Positions 1-15,761 of a stretch of DNA of 64,000 bases are shown piece after piece (position 1 is the first letter of the stretch; every line of letters begins with the position of its first letter). The stretch covers positions 411,946 to 475,945 of the forward strand of contig NZ_JAOPFX010000003.1 in NCBI RefSeq assembly GCF_025515205.1. The letters run 5' to 3'. The notes below the pieces were generated by a model that ran no database searches, had not been told where the DNA came from, and saw only the letters and a list, made by a program, of their open reading frames with translations. The DNA comes from Microbacterium fluvii. GTDB lineage: Bacteria > Actinomycetota > Actinomycetes > Actinomycetales > Microbacteriaceae. Made by a program: the position numbers and the translations under genes.

Positions 1-241
<241 letters not shown>

Positions 242-342
242 AACACACCGTTCTTGGTGCTTGCGTCCACTGAGTGGTTCTCGATGTACGGTCGAGAACC
301 GCATGACAATGACTTTGTTATGCAGACTGAAACATCAATAGT

Positions 343-462
343 GTTTCGGCGGCCATAGCGTGAGGGAAACGCCCGGTTACATTCCGAACCCGGAAGCTAA
401 GCCTCACAGCGCCGATGGTACTGCAGGGGGGACCCTGTGGGAGAGTAGGACACCGCCGGACT
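343..462 (+). rRNA. rrf: 5S rRNA (first operon)
   Basis: This is a 5S gene of about 120 nt with complementary ends and the conserved CCGAAC loop. It lies about 100 nt after the 23S end and just before an intrinsic terminator, and is identical to the copy at 8639-8758. Ends are approximate. Confidence 0.95.
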
Positions 463-471
463 TCTTCCGAG

Positions 472-501
472 AAAAGGCCACCCAACGCTGGGTGGCCTTT
501 T
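472..501 (+). terminator. Terminator of first rRNA operon
   Basis: A perfect 12-bp stem (AAAAGGCCACCC pairing with GGGTGGCCTTTT) encloses a 6-nt loop and ends in a T-run. It lies directly after 5S, and the same structure follows the second 5S at 8768-8797. Confidence 0.9.
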
Positions 502-538
502 CCCGTTTACGCGGTGATTTCCGCGAGAGGATCGAGAC

Positions 539-1948
539 ATGTCGGATACCGAACACCCCGAGAACGCGTCGAGCGACCGGCGTCGTTCCGATCGACCCTC
601 CGGCGCGCCGAGACGCGCGTCTTCTCCGCGCGGCGCGGGCGCGCAGCGTCCGTACGTGAAGCGCGATGGCGACAAGCCGTACGTGAAGCGCGATGGTGAG
701 AAGCGTCCGTACGCTCCGCGCGATGGCGAGAACCGTCCGTACGCGAAGCGCGATGGTGAGAAGCGTCCCTATCCGAAGCGCGATGGCGACAAGCCGTACG
801 CGAAGCGGGACGGTGAAAAGCGTCCGTACCCGCCTCGGGACGGTGAGAAGCGTCCCTATCCGAAGCGGGATGGCGACAAGCCGTATGCCAAGCGCGACGG
901 CGAGAAGCGCCCCTATGTCAAGCGCGACGGCGATCGTCCCTACGCGAAGCGCGATGGCGAGAAGCGCCCCTATCCGAAGCGCGATGGCGAGAAGCGCCCC
1001 TATCCGAAGCGCGACGGCGAGCGACGTCCCTACACGCCGCGCGATGGCGAGCAGCGCCGCTCGAGCAGCTACCCGAGTCGCGGCGGCGCGGACCGGGGGC
1101 CGCGCGACCAGCGCGAGATCGACACGCGGTCGGTGCGTCCGCGCAGCGACGCCCCGGAGATCCCCGAGGAGATCACCGCCCGCGACCTGCACCCCAGCGC
1201 CCGCAACGAGCTGAAGACGCTGAGCAAGGAGAACGCCGACGAGGTGGCCCGCCATCTCGCGATGGCCGCGCAGCTGATCGACGACGATCCGGAGCTGGCC
1301 CACCGCCATGCCGTCGCCGCGACCCGGCGTGCGGGCCGCATCGCCGTCGTGCGCGAGACCGCAGCGATCACGGCGTACGCCATCGGCGACTTCGCCTTGG
1401 CGCTTCGCGAGCTGCGCACGTACCGTCGCATCTCGGGCAAGGACGATCAGATCGCGCTCATGGTCGACAGCGAGCGCGGAATCGGCCGGCCCGAGCAGGC
1501 GCTCGAACTGGGGCGCAGCGTCGATCGTGCGGCGCTCGCACCCGCGGTGCGCGCGGAGCTGGCGATCGCGATGTCGGGCGCCCGTCTGGACCTCGGGCAG
1601 GCCGAACGTGCCCTGCTCGAGCTCGACATCCCCGAACTGGATCCGGAGCGGGCTTTCGAATGGAGCCCCGCGCTGTTCGCTGCTCGAGCCGCAGTGCTCG
1701 AGGAGCTCGGCCGCGCCGGCGAGGCGGCGCAGTGGCAGCATCGTGCCGAGGTCGCCGCGGATGCGCTCGACGCAGCCTCCGGCTTCGACGACACCGAGGT
1801 GGTGCTGGTCGAGTCGATCGACGATGACGAGCCCGAAGTGGCGATGCCCGCAGAAGACTTGCCCGCAGAAGACATGCCGACGGATGCTGCCGATGCGGCA
1901 TCCGGCGAGACCGCCGAAGAGCCCGCCGCCGAGGCGGACGAGAGCTGA
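539..1948 (+). CDS. Basic-repeat protein with TPR-like C-terminal half
   Basis: The protein has 469 residues in two parts. Residues about 35-175 are a tandem array of roughly fifteen copies of a nine-residue unit resembling KRDGEKRPY, very rich in Arg, Lys, Asp and Gly and probably disordered. Residues about 210-420 are Ala/Leu/Arg-rich helical pairs like tetratricopeptide repeats, and the tail is acidic. The position, just upstream of a HAD phosphatase and the tlyA cluster, is that of the TPR protein Rv1691 of M. tuberculosis. The repeats look like a nucleic-acid-binding, RGG-type tail. A role with rRNA or ribosomes is only inference from composition and from the flanking rRNA operons. The ATG lies 38 nt after the rRNA terminator stem, and the stop overlaps the next start by one base (TGATG). 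Confidence 0.85.
   Translation: MSDTEHPENASSDRRRSDRPSGAPRRASSPRGAGAQRPYVKRDGDKPYVKRDGEKRPYAPRDGENRPYAKRDGEKRPYPKRDGDKPYAKRDGEKRPYPPRDGEKRPYPKRDGDKPYAKRDGEKRPYVKRDGDRPYAKRDGEKRPYPKRDGEKRPYPKRDGERRPYTPRDGEQRRSSSYPSRGGADRGPRDQREIDTRSVRPRSDAPEIPEEITARDLHPSARNELKTLSKENADEVARHLAMAAQLIDDDPELAHRHAVAATRRAGRIAVVRETAAITAYAIGDFALALRELRTYRRISGKDDQIALMVDSERGIGRPEQALELGRSVDRAALAPAVRAELAIAMSGARLDLGQAERALLELDIPELDPERAFEWSPALFAARAAVLEELGRAGEAAQWQHRAEVAADALDAASGFDDTEVVLVESIDDDEPEVAMPAEDLPAEDMPTDAADAASGETAEEPAAEADES
648..1050 (+). repeat. 27-bp in-frame tandem repeats inside CDS
   Basis: Around fifteen imperfect 27-bp units each encode a variant of KRDGEKRPY. Some units lack one residue (DKPY in place of EKRPY). 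Synonymous differences between units show an old, drifting array with unit exchange. Copy number is likely to vary among strains. Confidence 0.85.
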
Positions 1949-2985
1949 TGGCGCTGTTCTCGCGGGAGGCACGTGCGACGACGCCCTTGGCCGGCGTGGA
2001 TCTCGTGCTCGCCGACCTCGACGGCGTCGTGTACGCCGGCTCGGGCGCGCTGCCGCACGCGGTGGAGAGCCTCGAGCGTGCGCGCGAGGGGCGGCGCCTG
2101 GGGTACATCACGAACAACGCCTCGCGCACCGATGCATCCGTGGCCGCGCACCTCACCGAGCTCGGACTGAAGACTGCGCCCGACGAGGTGGTCACGAGCC
2201 CGCAGGCCGCCATGCGCCTGCTGTCATCGCGCGTGCCGGCCGGCTCCACGATCCTCGTGGTCGGCGGAGAGGGACTCGTCGTCGAGCTCGAGAAGGCCGG
2301 CTATGCCGTGACCCGCAGCGCCGACGATGCACCTGCAGCGGTCGTGCAGGGATTCGCTCCAGACGTCGGCTGGTCGCACCTGGCAGAAGCGGCGTTCGCG
2401 CTGAAGACGCCTGAGGACGAGGGCGGCATCCCCTGGATCGCCACGAACACCGACTGGACCATTCCGCAGTCGCGGGGGATCGCGCCGGGCAACGGCACGC
2501 TCGTCTCGGCGGTGCACACCGCCGTCGGGCGCCTCGCGACCGTCGCCGGCAAGCCCGAGGTGCCGATCTTCGAGGAGGCCGTCGTGCGGTTCGGTGCGCA
2601 GCATCCGCTGTTCATCGGCGACCGGCTCGACACCGACATCCTCGGGGCGAACCGCGCCGGCATCCCGTCGGCGCTCGTGCTCACCGGTGTGGACCGTCCC
2701 AAGCACGTGCTCGCGAGCCCGGCCGATTCGCAGCCGCGGTTCCTGCTCTCCGATCTGCGGGAGCTGCACGAGCCGTACCCTGTGGCGAAGGTGCGCGACG
2801 GCGTGGTGACCGTGGGCCAGGCGGCCGTACGGATCGACGGCGCGGACGTGCGCATCCTCGCGGCGGGGGAGCGGCAGATCGACCTGCTCCGCGCCGGCGC
2901 CACGGCGATCTGGGACACCGGTCGGGCGATCTTCGGGTTCCGCGTGCCGGAGCAGCTGTACGCAGACCCCTTCCATCGGCCGTAG
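1948..2985 (+). CDS. HAD-superfamily (IIA) sugar-phosphate phosphatase-like protein
   Basis: The protein has 345 residues. Motif I is LADLDGVVYAG near residue 26 (nucleophile Asp and acid/base Asp), motif II is the ITNNAS segment, and motif III is FIGDRLDTDILGA near residue 223. This arrangement fits HAD subclass IIA, the NagD/p-nitrophenyl phosphatase type. The 70-residue C-terminal tail is not part of the HAD fold. The position matches Rv1692, reported as a glycerol-phosphate phosphatase. Substrate here is inferred at most. The start ATG overlaps the stop of the upstream gene, so the two are translationally coupled. A complete rRNA operon follows where the tlyA cluster would otherwise continue. 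Confidence 0.9.
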   Translation: MALFSREARATTPLAGVDLVLADLDGVVYAGSGALPHAVESLERAREGRRLGYITNNASRTDASVAAHLTELGLKTAPDEVVTSPQAAMRLLSSRVPAGSTILVVGGEGLVVELEKAGYAVTRSADDAPAAVVQGFAPDVGWSHLAEAAFALKTPEDEGGIPWIATNTDWTIPQSRGIAPGNGTLVSAVHTAVGRLATVAGKPEVPIFEEAVVRFGAQHPLFIGDRLDTDILGANRAGIPSALVLTGVDRPKHVLASPADSQPRFLLSDLRELHEPYPVAKVRDGVVTVGQAAVRIDGADVRILAAGERQIDLLRAGATAIWDTGRAIFGFRVPEQLYADPFHRP

Positions 2986-3027
2986 CCGCGGGATTCCGGC
3001 GCGACACGCCCGGGATCACGTGCCGAT

Positions 3028-3056
3028 TTGGCAGACCCGCGGATCTCGCGTAAGTT
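3028..3056 (+). promoter_or_regulatory. Possible distal rRNA promoter
   Basis: TTGGCA and TAAGTT are separated by 17 bp. It lies about 210 bp upstream of a stronger promoter, so it could be P1 of a tandem rRNA promoter pair. Confidence 0.4.
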
Positions 3057-3240
3057 TTTACTTGTTCGCCCCACAGGGAAGAGCGAAGAGCCAGAAGGCC
3101 TCGCCCCCTCAAGTGGAGAACCACCCCCCTTCGATCAGGACTCTCGAGTCTGTCGGCGTGAGCCGCTTCGGAGGAGGACTTCCACTCTCGACAGGATTCG
3201 TCGAGTCGGCAGCATCCGCTTCACACGCATGCCGGCCGAT

Positions 3241-3268
3241 TTGACAGCCCGACAGCGTGGACTAAGAT
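3241..3268 (+). promoter_or_regulatory. Main rRNA operon promoter
   Basis: A consensus -35 TTGACA is followed after 16 bp by TAAGAT. It lies about 225 bp upstream of mature 16S with no intervening gene, as expected for a strong rRNA promoter with a long leader. Confidence 0.75.
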
Positions 3269-3323
3269 AGAGAAGTTGCCCCGGTGGGCCTGGTCGTGTG
3301 GCTGGGTTGCGGGAGCATCCGAT

Positions 3324-3347
3324 CCTTGAGAACTCAACAGCGTGCAC
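3324..3347 (+). promoter_or_regulatory. Leader boxA-like antitermination/processing element
   Basis: The core CTTGAGAACTCAACAG resembles the conserved leader element of actinobacterial rRNA operons. A related sequence (TTTGAGAACTACACAG) recurs in the 16S-23S spacer at 5299-5320. The function is inferred from this paired placement. Confidence 0.55.
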
Positions 3348-3493
3348 TTGTCAAATGCCAAATAACCTCGCGGTCAGCTTTGCTGGCCGGTGAGATTCTT
3401 TTGAGATTAAACGAGATGTCAGCAATGGCATCCGATCGTCAGATCAAGCTCGCTGCTTCAAGCCTTTTTCCGGTTTGATCGCAGCAAATTTTC

Positions 3494-8537
<5,044 letters not shown>

Positions 8538-8638
8538 AACACACCGTTCTTGGTGCTTGCGTCCACTGAGTGGTTCTCGATGTACGGTCGAGAACCGCAT
8601 GACAATGACTTTGTTATGCAGACTGAAACATCAATAGT

Positions 8639-8758
8639 GTTTCGGCGGCCATAGCGTGAGGGAAACGCCCGGTTACATTCCGAACCCGGAAGCTAAGCCT
8701 CACAGCGCCGATGGTACTGCAGGGGGGACCCTGTGGGAGAGTAGGACACCGCCGGACT
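8639..8758 (+). rRNA. rrf: 5S rRNA (second operon)
   Basis: Identical to the 5S at 343-462 and about 100 nt downstream of 23S. It completes a 16S-23S-5S operon. Confidence 0.95.
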
Positions 8759-8767
8759 TCTTCCGAG

Positions 8768-8797
8768 AAAAGGCCACCCAACGCTGGGTGGCCTTTT
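8768..8797 (+). terminator. Terminator of second rRNA operon
   Basis: The same 12-bp stem and T-run as at 472-501. Confidence 0.9.
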
Positions 8798-8821
8798 CCC
8801 GTTTACGGGCCGTGCACCGAG

Positions 8822-8827
8822 TATTCT
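8822..8827 (+). promoter_or_regulatory. -10 element for a leaderless start
   Basis: TATTCT ends 7 nt before the ATG at 8835, so transcription would begin at or next to the start codon. It lies just past the rRNA terminator and would drive the tlyA operon. There is no clear -35. Confidence 0.5.
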
Positions 8828-8834
8828 GGGGTGC

Positions 8835-8990
8835 ATGGACCGCACGCCTGACACCGACGACCGTGACGATCTCGTCTCGACGCTCGAGGTGATCGAGGCG
8901 CAGCCGCTCGAGACCCGCGCACACGCCTACGAGGGTCTGCACGATGTGCTGGCGCGTCGGCTCGAGTCGGCACCCGTGCCGCGGTCATGA
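8835..8990 (+). CDS. Small conserved-position protein upstream of TlyA (51 aa)
   Basis: This short frame encodes a 51-residue acidic protein beginning MDRTPDTDDRD and ending PVPRS. It overlaps the tlyA start by four bases (ATGA), a typical coupled arrangement. A small uncharacterised protein, Rv1693, occupies the same place before tlyA in M. tuberculosis, which supports it being a real gene. It has no recognisable domain; a central Leu/Glu/Ala-rich stretch could be a helix. There is no good ribosome-binding site, but a -10 element sits 7 nt upstream, consistent with a leaderless mRNA. Function is unknown; it could be a leader peptide for tlyA translation or a small partner protein. Confidence 0.75.
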   Translation: MDRTPDTDDRDDLVSTLEVIEAQPLETRAHAYEGLHDVLARRLESAPVPRS

Positions 8991-9787
8991 CGTCGCGACT
9001 CGATGCGGCTCTGGCCGCGCGCGGTTTGGCGCGCTCGCGCACGCAGGCCCAGGCGCTCATCACGCAGGGACTCGTGACCGTCGACGGCATGCCGGTCGTG
9101 AAGGCGTCGGCGCAGGTCGCCGACGACGCCCTGATCGAGGTCGCCGCCGCCGACCACTACGTCAGCCGTGCCGCGCACAAGCTCATCGCCGGGCTCGACG
9201 CGTTCGGAGTCGCCCCGCGGGGCCGACTCGCACTGGACATGGGTGCGTCGACAGGCGGATTCACCCAGGTGCTGCGCGAGCGCGGCGCCGACCGCGTGAT
9301 CGCCGTCGATGTCGGCCACGGTCAGCTGGCGCCCGAGATCGCCGGCGACGACCGGGTCATATCGGTCGAGGGGCTGAACGTGCGCTACCTCACGCCCGAG
9401 TCGCTCGCCGCCGCCAGCGGCATCGCCGCCGCACCCGAGCTGGTCACCGGTGACCTCTCGTTCATCTCGCTGACGCACGTGCTGCCGGCGGCAGCCGCTG
9501 TCGCCGCCCCGGCAGCCGATCTGGTGCTGCTGGTGAAGCCGCAGTTCGAGGTGGGGCGCACGGCGGTCAAGGGCGGCCTCGTGACGGATGCTGCCGCCAG
9601 GTCCGACGCCGTGGCGACGGTGCTGTGGGCGGCCTGGGATGCGGGGTTGGGAACCCTCGGAGTGATCGCCTCTCCGCTGGCCGGGACGCACGGCAACGCG
9701 GAGTTCGTCGTGCACCTCGCGCCGGGGCGCGGCGACAATCCGACAGAATGGTTGCAGACCGTGGACCGACTGACGGGGAGCAGATGA
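8987..9787 (+). CDS. tlyA: TlyA-family rRNA 2'-O-methyltransferase
   Basis: The protein has 266 residues. The N-terminal 60 residues are an S4 RNA-binding domain (start MTSRLDAALAARGLARSR). An FtsJ-like Rossmann methyltransferase domain follows, with the SAM-binding motif LDMGASTGGFTQ near residue 83 and the catalytic-region motif LVLLVKPQFE near residue 180. In mycobacteria TlyA 2'-O-methylates C1409 of 16S and C1920 of 23S rRNA and sets capreomycin sensitivity; the same role is expected here. It lies immediately after a rRNA operon. It overlaps the 51-aa gene upstream and nadK downstream by four bases each. Confidence 0.95.
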   Translation: MTSRLDAALAARGLARSRTQAQALITQGLVTVDGMPVVKASAQVADDALIEVAAADHYVSRAAHKLIAGLDAFGVAPRGRLALDMGASTGGFTQVLRERGADRVIAVDVGHGQLAPEIAGDDRVISVEGLNVRYLTPESLAAASGIAAAPELVTGDLSFISLTHVLPAAAAVAAPAADLVLLVKPQFEVGRTAVKGGLVTDAAARSDAVATVLWAAWDAGLGTLGVIASPLAGTHGNAEFVVHLAPGRGDNPTEWLQTVDRLTGSR

Positions 9788-10716
9788 GCGACGAAGACCG
9801 CAGCATCCTGGTCGTCGTGCACGCCCTGCGCGACGACACCGTGCAGGCGGCGGCGCGCGTCGTGGCGGCGCTGCGCGAAGCGGGTGCCCGGCCGGTCGTT
9901 CCGGCCGACGATCGCGACACCCTCGTGCAGGCGCTGCCCGACCCCGAGGGCATCGCGATCCTCGGCGTCGAGGTGCCCGTCGACGACATCGAGCTGGCGA
10001 TCGTGCTCGGCGGAGACGGCACGATCCTGCGCGCGGCCGAGCTCGTGCGAGAGGGCACCGCGCCGGTGCTCGGCATCAACATGGGGCACGTGGGGTTTCT
10101 CGCCGAGATCGAACGCGACGACATGGACGCGGCGGTGCGCCGCGTGATCGCGCGCGACTACGGCGTCGAGGAGCGCATGGCGCTGCAGGTGCGCGTCAAA
10201 GACACCGCCGACGACGTCGTGTTCGAGACCTGGGCGCTCAACGAGGCGACCGTCGAGAAGGCGGCACGCGAGCGCATGATGGAGGTCGTGATCGAGATCG
10301 ACGGCCGCCCGCTGTCGTCGTTCGGATGCGACGGCGTGGTCGTCTCGACCCCGACGGGTTCGACCGCCTACAACTTCTCGGCAGGCGGTCCGGTGATCTG
10401 GCCGACCGTCGAGGCCATCTCGGTGGTGCCCCTGTCGGCGCACGCCCTGTTCGCCAAGCCCCTCGTGGTCGGCCCCGAGCACTCCGTCGCGATCGAGGTG
10501 CTCGACCGCACGGATGTCAACGGCATCCTCTGGTGCGACGGTCGTCGTTCGCACGACCTGCCGCCGGGGGCACGCGTCGTCGTGCGGCGCTCCGAGCACC
10601 CCGTGCGGCTCGCGCGGCTGCACCCGGCGGCGTTCACCGACCGACTGGTGCGCAAGTTCCGTCTGCCCGTCTCGGGCTGGCGGGGGCCGGCGGCGATCTC
10701 GGGCGAGGCGCCGTGA
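9784..10716 (+). CDS. nadK: NAD kinase
   Basis: NAD kinase makes NADP from NAD with ATP or polyphosphate in the cytoplasm. The 310-residue protein has the GGDG motif in LGGDGTILRAAE (about residue 77), the NE motif in LNEATVEK, and the Gly-rich substrate loop GSTAYNFSAGGP. The start ATG at 9784 overlaps the tlyA stop (ATGA) and gives the usual family length. A longer in-frame reading upstream would run inside tlyA and is rejected. The 3' end overlaps recN. The order tlyA-nadK-recN is conserved in actinobacteria. Confidence 0.95.
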   Translation: MSDEDRSILVVVHALRDDTVQAAARVVAALREAGARPVVPADDRDTLVQALPDPEGIAILGVEVPVDDIELAIVLGGDGTILRAAELVREGTAPVLGINMGHVGFLAEIERDDMDAAVRRVIARDYGVEERMALQVRVKDTADDVVFETWALNEATVEKAARERMMEVVIEIDGRPLSSFGCDGVVVSTPTGSTAYNFSAGGPVIWPTVEAISVVPLSAHALFAKPLVVGPEHSVAIEVLDRTDVNGILWCDGRRSHDLPPGARVVVRRSEHPVRLARLHPAAFTDRLVRKFRLPVSGWRGPAAISGEAP

Positions 10717-12401
10717 TCGAGCAGGTGCGCCTGCGGGATCTCGGGGTGATCGCCGAGGCGACGCTGCCCATCGGCCCTGGGTTCACCGCGATCACCGGAG
10801 AGACCGGCGCGGGCAAGACGATGGTGGTGACCGGTCTCGGGCTGCTGTTCGGTCAGCGCGCCGACTCCGGCGTCGTGCGCGCCGGCGCCGCGCAGGCCGC
10901 GGTCGACGGCACCTGGATCGTTCCTGAGCACGGTGTCGTCGCGGAGCGCGTGCAGGAGGCAGGGGGAGACCTCGAGCCGATCGGCGGCGGATCGGCCGAG
11001 CTGCTGCTGGGCAGATCGATCTCGAGCGAAGGCCGAGGCCGAGCGACCGTCGGCGGCCGTGCGGCGCCGGCCGGCGTGCTGGCGGACCTCGCCGATCACC
11101 TCGTGGTCGTGCACGGACAGTCCGACCAGCTGCGGCTGCGCTCGGCGGTCGCGCAGCGCGACGCCCTCGACCGCTTCGGCGGCGCCGCGGTCGCCACAGC
11201 GCTGGAGACGTTCCGCGCCGCGTACGAGCATTTCCGTGCCGTCGACGACGAGCTGTCGGCGCTCGTGCGCGACCGCGACACCCGTGCCGACGAGGCTCAG
11301 CAGCTGCGGGCGGCGATCGCCGGCATCGAGCAGGCCGATCCTCAGCCGGGAGAGGACCTCGAGCTCACCGCCCGCGCGGAGCGCCTCGCCAACGCCGAAG
11401 AGCTGCGGGTGGCGGCGGCATCCGCCCATCAGGCCCTGTCTGCCGACGACGACGCCCCCGACGTGCAGGCGCTGCTCGCCGAGGCCCGCCGCACGCTCGA
11501 GCGGGCAGGCGACGACGCGCTCACGCAGCTGTCGACGCAGCTGGCAGACCTCGAGTACCGCGCCGCCGACCTCGCGGGCGACCTCGCCGGCTACCTCGCC
11601 GACCTCGACGAGTCGGGCCCGCACGAGCTCGCCGCGGTCGAGGAGCGTCGGGCTGTGCTGGGCGGTCTCGTACGCGAGCACGGCACGCTCGACGCGGCGC
11701 TCGAGCTGCTGCAGACCGGCTCGGCGCGGCTGGTGGAACTCGACGACGACGATGACCGCATCGACCGGCTCGCCGGGGAACAGGATGCCGCAGCATCCGC
11801 CCTCGACGAGGCGGCAGCCGCGCTCACCGCCGCGCGCACGACGGCGGCCGGGCGACTGGGCGCAGCGGTGACCGCCGAGCTGAGGGCGCTCGCGATGCCG
11901 GATGCGAACCTGACCGTCGCGGTGACCGAGACGGCGACCAGCGCCGCGGGACGCGATGAGGTGGCGCTGCTGCTGGCCCCCCACCCCGGTGCCACGCCGC
12001 GCTCGGTGAGCAGGGGCGCCTCCGGCGGTGAGCTGAGCCGCGTCATGCTCGCGATCGAGGTCGTCATCGCCGCCGTCGACCCCGTGCCGACGTTCGTCTT
12101 CGATGAGGTGGATGCCGGCATCGGCGGCGCCGCGGCGATCGAGGTGGGGCGCCGCCTGGCCCGCCTCGCGCAGAACTCCCAGGTCATCGCGGTGACCCAC
12201 CTCGCCCAGGTCGCCGCCTTCGCCACCAATCACCTCACCGTGGTCAAGGCGAACGACGGCTCGGTGACGGCGTCGGATGTGCGCGCCCTGGCCGGCGCCG
12301 ATCGCGAGGCAGAGATCGCACGCCTGCTGTCCGGCACTCCCGACTCGGCGGCCGCGCTCACCCACGCCAGAGAGCTGCTGACCACCGGCGCGGCGCCGTA
12401 G
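10713..12401 (+). CDS. recN: DNA repair protein RecN
   Basis: RecN is an SMC-like ATPase that organises broken DNA ends for recombination. The 562-residue protein has the Walker A motif GETGAGKT near residue 30, a long coiled-coil middle rich in Leu/Ala/Glu (about 170-370), the ABC signature SGGELSR, Walker [13 protein letters not shown], and the H-loop AVTHLAQVA. The start is a GTG at 10713 overlapping the nadK stop (GTGA). This gives the protein start [11 protein letters not shown], which aligns with other RecN proteins; a longer reading frame upstream would lie within nadK. No LexA-type box is evident, so expression is probably from the operon. Confidence 0.94.
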   Translation: MIEQVRLRDLGVIAEATLPIGPGFTAITGETGAGKTMVVTGLGLLFGQRADSGVVRAGAAQAAVDGTWIVPEHGVVAERVQEAGGDLEPIGGGSAELLLGRSISSEGRGRATVGGRAAPAGVLADLADHLVVVHGQSDQLRLRSAVAQRDALDRFGGAAVATALETFRAAYEHFRAVDDELSALVRDRDTRADEAQQLRAAIAGIEQADPQPGEDLELTARAERLANAEELRVAAASAHQALSADDDAPDVQALLAEARRTLERAGDDALTQLSTQLADLEYRAADLAGDLAGYLADLDESGPHELAAVEERRAVLGGLVREHGTLDAALELLQTGSARLVELDDDDDRIDRLAGEQDAAASALDEAAAALTAARTTAAGRLGAAVTAELRALAMPDANLTVAVTETATSAAGRDEVALLLAPHPGATPRSVSRGASGGELSRVMLAIEVVIAAVDPVPTFVFDEVDAGIGGAAAIEVGRRLARLAQNSQVIAVTHLAQVAAFATNHLTVVKANDGSVTASDVRALAGADREAEIARLLSGTPDSAAALTHARELLTTGAAP

Positions 12402-12449
12402 GAGACCGCCGATGCGGTGAGTCCACAGCCTGCCCCCGTTTCCGACTGA

Positions 12450-12455
12450 TAGGAT
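12450..12455 (+). promoter_or_regulatory. -10 element upstream of pyrG
   Basis: TAGGAT ends 8 nt before the GTG at 12464, predicting a leaderless or near-leaderless pyrG mRNA. It suggests a separate promoter inside the core cluster. Confidence 0.5.
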
Positions 12456-12463
12456 CAAAGCCC

Positions 12464-14163
<1,700 letters not shown>

Positions 14164-14164
<1 letters not shown>

Positions 14165-14787
14165 TGGTGCTCAGCGACGAGCCGTTCGCAGCGCCGGTCA
14201 TCGGCACCGAGACGGTCTTCGAGGGCCGGGTGTGGAACATCCGCCGCGATGAGGTGGATTACAACGGCGAGACCATCGTGCGCGAGTACATGGACCACAC
14301 CGGCGCCGTCGCGATCCTCGCGCTGGACGACGACGATCGGATGCTGCTGATCAAGCAGTACCGTCACCCCGTGCGCGCGCGCGACTGGGAGATCCCGGCG
14401 GGGCTGCTCGACATCGACGGCGAAGCGGCGCTGGCCTCGGCGCAGCGCGAGCTCGCGGAAGAAGCCGACCTCGTCGCCGACCGCTGGGATGTGCTGGCAG
14501 AGTTCTACACGACTCCAGGCGGCAGCGACGAGGCGATCCGCATCTACCTGGCCCGAGGGCTGCGGCCCGCACCTCAGGCGTTCGACCGCACGGCGGAAGA
14601 GGCCGACATCGAGGTGCGGTGGGCGCCCCTCGACGAGGTGGTCGACGCGGTGCTCGACCGGCGTCTGCAGAATCCGTCGCTCGTCGTGGGCGCCATGACC
14701 GCGTTCGCCTCGCGCGCGCGCGGCTGGTCGACGCTCGCCGCGGCCGATTCCGAGTGGGCGCGCCGTTCGCGCCCTGTCGGCGGGTAG
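14164..14787 (+). CDS. Nudix hydrolase, ADP-ribose pyrophosphatase type
   Basis: The protein has 207 residues with an ADP-ribose pyrophosphatase-like Nudix fold. It has the segment [18 protein letters not shown], then a Nudix box ending RELAEEADL (about residues 98-106), in which the usual Gly of EExG is Ala. The catalytic Glu residues of REL-EE are present. The position between pyrG and xerD matches Rv1700, a characterised ADP-ribose/8-oxo-dGTP hydrolase, so ADP-ribose cleavage to AMP and ribose 5-phosphate is the best guess. It is coupled to pyrG by a TGATG overlap. Its stop codon lies inside the -10 element of xerD. Confidence 0.9.
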
Positions 14788-14790
14788 ATT
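14785..14790 (+). promoter_or_regulatory. -10 element for leaderless xerD
   Basis: TAGATT overlaps the Nudix stop codon and ends 7 nt before the xerD ATG at 14798. There is no ribosome-binding site in this gap. Confidence 0.5.
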
Positions 14791-14797
14791 CCGCGGT

Positions 14798-15721
14798 ATG
14801 CAGCTCGACCGCGCGATCGACGCCTACCTGAGGCACATCACGATCGAGCGCGGACTGTCCGAGCACACCGTCGGCGCCTACCGGCGCGACCTGGCCGCGT
14901 ATTCGTCGTGGCTCGCCGAGCGGGCGGTGACCGACACCGGCGAGGTCACCACGGGGCTCGTGTCGGAGTTCGCCGCGGCGCGTGCGTCGGCAGAGCCGGC
15001 ACCGGCAGCATCGAGCCTCGCTCGTCTGCAGTCGTCGGTGCGGGGGCTGCACCGCTTTCTCGCGCGCGAGGGCATCTCCTCCGACGACCCCACGGGCAGG
15101 CTCCGGCCGCCCAAGGCTCCGCAGCGACTGCCGAAGGCGCTGACGATCGACCAGGTCGAGCGGCTGCTCGATGCCTCCGGCCCCGCTCCGGGAGCGGCGA
15201 CCGAGACCGATCTCGTCGCCCTGCGCGACCGGGCGCTGGTCGAGCTGCTCTATGCCACCGGAGCGCGCGTGTCGGAAGTCGTGCAGCTCGACGTCGACGA
15301 CCTCGCGCAGGGCGAGATCGTGCGGGTGCGGGGCAAGGGCTCGAAGGAGCGCATCGTGCCGGTCGGCTCGTATGCCCGCGCCGCGCTCGAGGCCTACCTC
15401 ACCCGCGCCAGGCCCGAGCTGTCGCGTCGGGGTCGCGCCACACCTCGGCTGTTCCTGGGGGCGCGGGGCGCTCCGCTGTCGCGGCAGAGCGCGTGGAAGG
15501 TGATCCAGGATGCCGCGGCCCGCGCGCAGCTGACCGCCCACGTCTCGCCGCACACGCTGCGCCACTCGTTCGCGACCCATCTGCTGCAGGGCGGCGCCGA
15601 TGTGCGCGTCGTGCAGGAGCTGCTCGGCCATGCGTCGGTGGCGACCACGCAGATCTACACCCACGTGTCGGTCGATGCGCTGCGCGACGTGTACGCGACC
15701 TCGCACCCGCGCGCCCGATGA
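14798..15721 (+). CDS. xerD: Tyrosine recombinase XerD
   Basis: XerD resolves chromosome dimers at dif with XerC. The 307-residue protein has an N-terminal SAM-like DNA-binding domain (1-95) and a C-terminal catalytic domain. The catalytic Arg is in GARVSEV, the second-box His and Arg are in [14 protein letters not shown], a His is in [11 protein letters not shown], and the nucleophile Tyr is in IYTHV close to the C-terminus. The position upstream of parA-scpA-scpB is the chromosomal XerD context in actinobacteria and not that of an integrase. The gap to the Nudix gene is 10 bp and carries a -10 element. Confidence 0.94.
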   Translation: MQLDRAIDAYLRHITIERGLSEHTVGAYRRDLAAYSSWLAERAVTDTGEVTTGLVSEFAAARASAEPAPAASSLARLQSSVRGLHRFLAREGISSDDPTGRLRPPKAPQRLPKALTIDQVERLLDASGPAPGAATETDLVALRDRALVELLYATGARVSEVVQLDVDDLAQGEIVRVRGKGSKERIVPVGSYARAALEAYLTRARPELSRRGRATPRLFLGARGAPLSRQSAWKVIQDAAARAQLTAHVSPHTLRHSFATHLLQGGADVRVVQELLGHASVATTQIYTHVSVDALRDVYATSHPRAR

Positions 15722-15722
15722 C

Positions 15723-15728
15723 TAGAAT
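15723..15728 (+). promoter_or_regulatory. -10 element for parA-scpAB
   Basis: TAGAAT overlaps the end of xerD. Transcription would start near 15735, giving a leader of about 27 nt to the GTG at 15762, which has the ribosome-binding sequence AGAAGGGCAGG. It is probably an internal operon promoter. Confidence 0.45.
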
Positions 15729-15761
15729 CGGGTGACGACTGTGAGAAGGGCAGGAACGCCG

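Noticed and set aside
648..1050. Regular 27-bp repeats that could be taken for a CRISPR array
   Set aside because: There are no unique spacers; the units are contiguous, in frame and encode a peptide repeat, and no cas genes are present.
404..1972. Long minus-strand open frame opposite the repeat protein
   Set aside because: It is a mirror of the biased codons and repeats on the plus strand; it also runs through the 5S gene and terminator, and has no start signal.
10326..10712. Longer N-terminus for RecN starting within nadK
   Set aside because: The extension is out-of-frame nadK sequence; GTG 10713 overlaps the nadK stop and gives a normal RecN start.
14798..15721. Tyrosine recombinase as a sign of an integrated element
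   Set aside because: Sequence and context (pyrG-Nudix-xerD-parA-scpAB) mark it as housekeeping XerD; no attachment-site repeats or phage genes are nearby.
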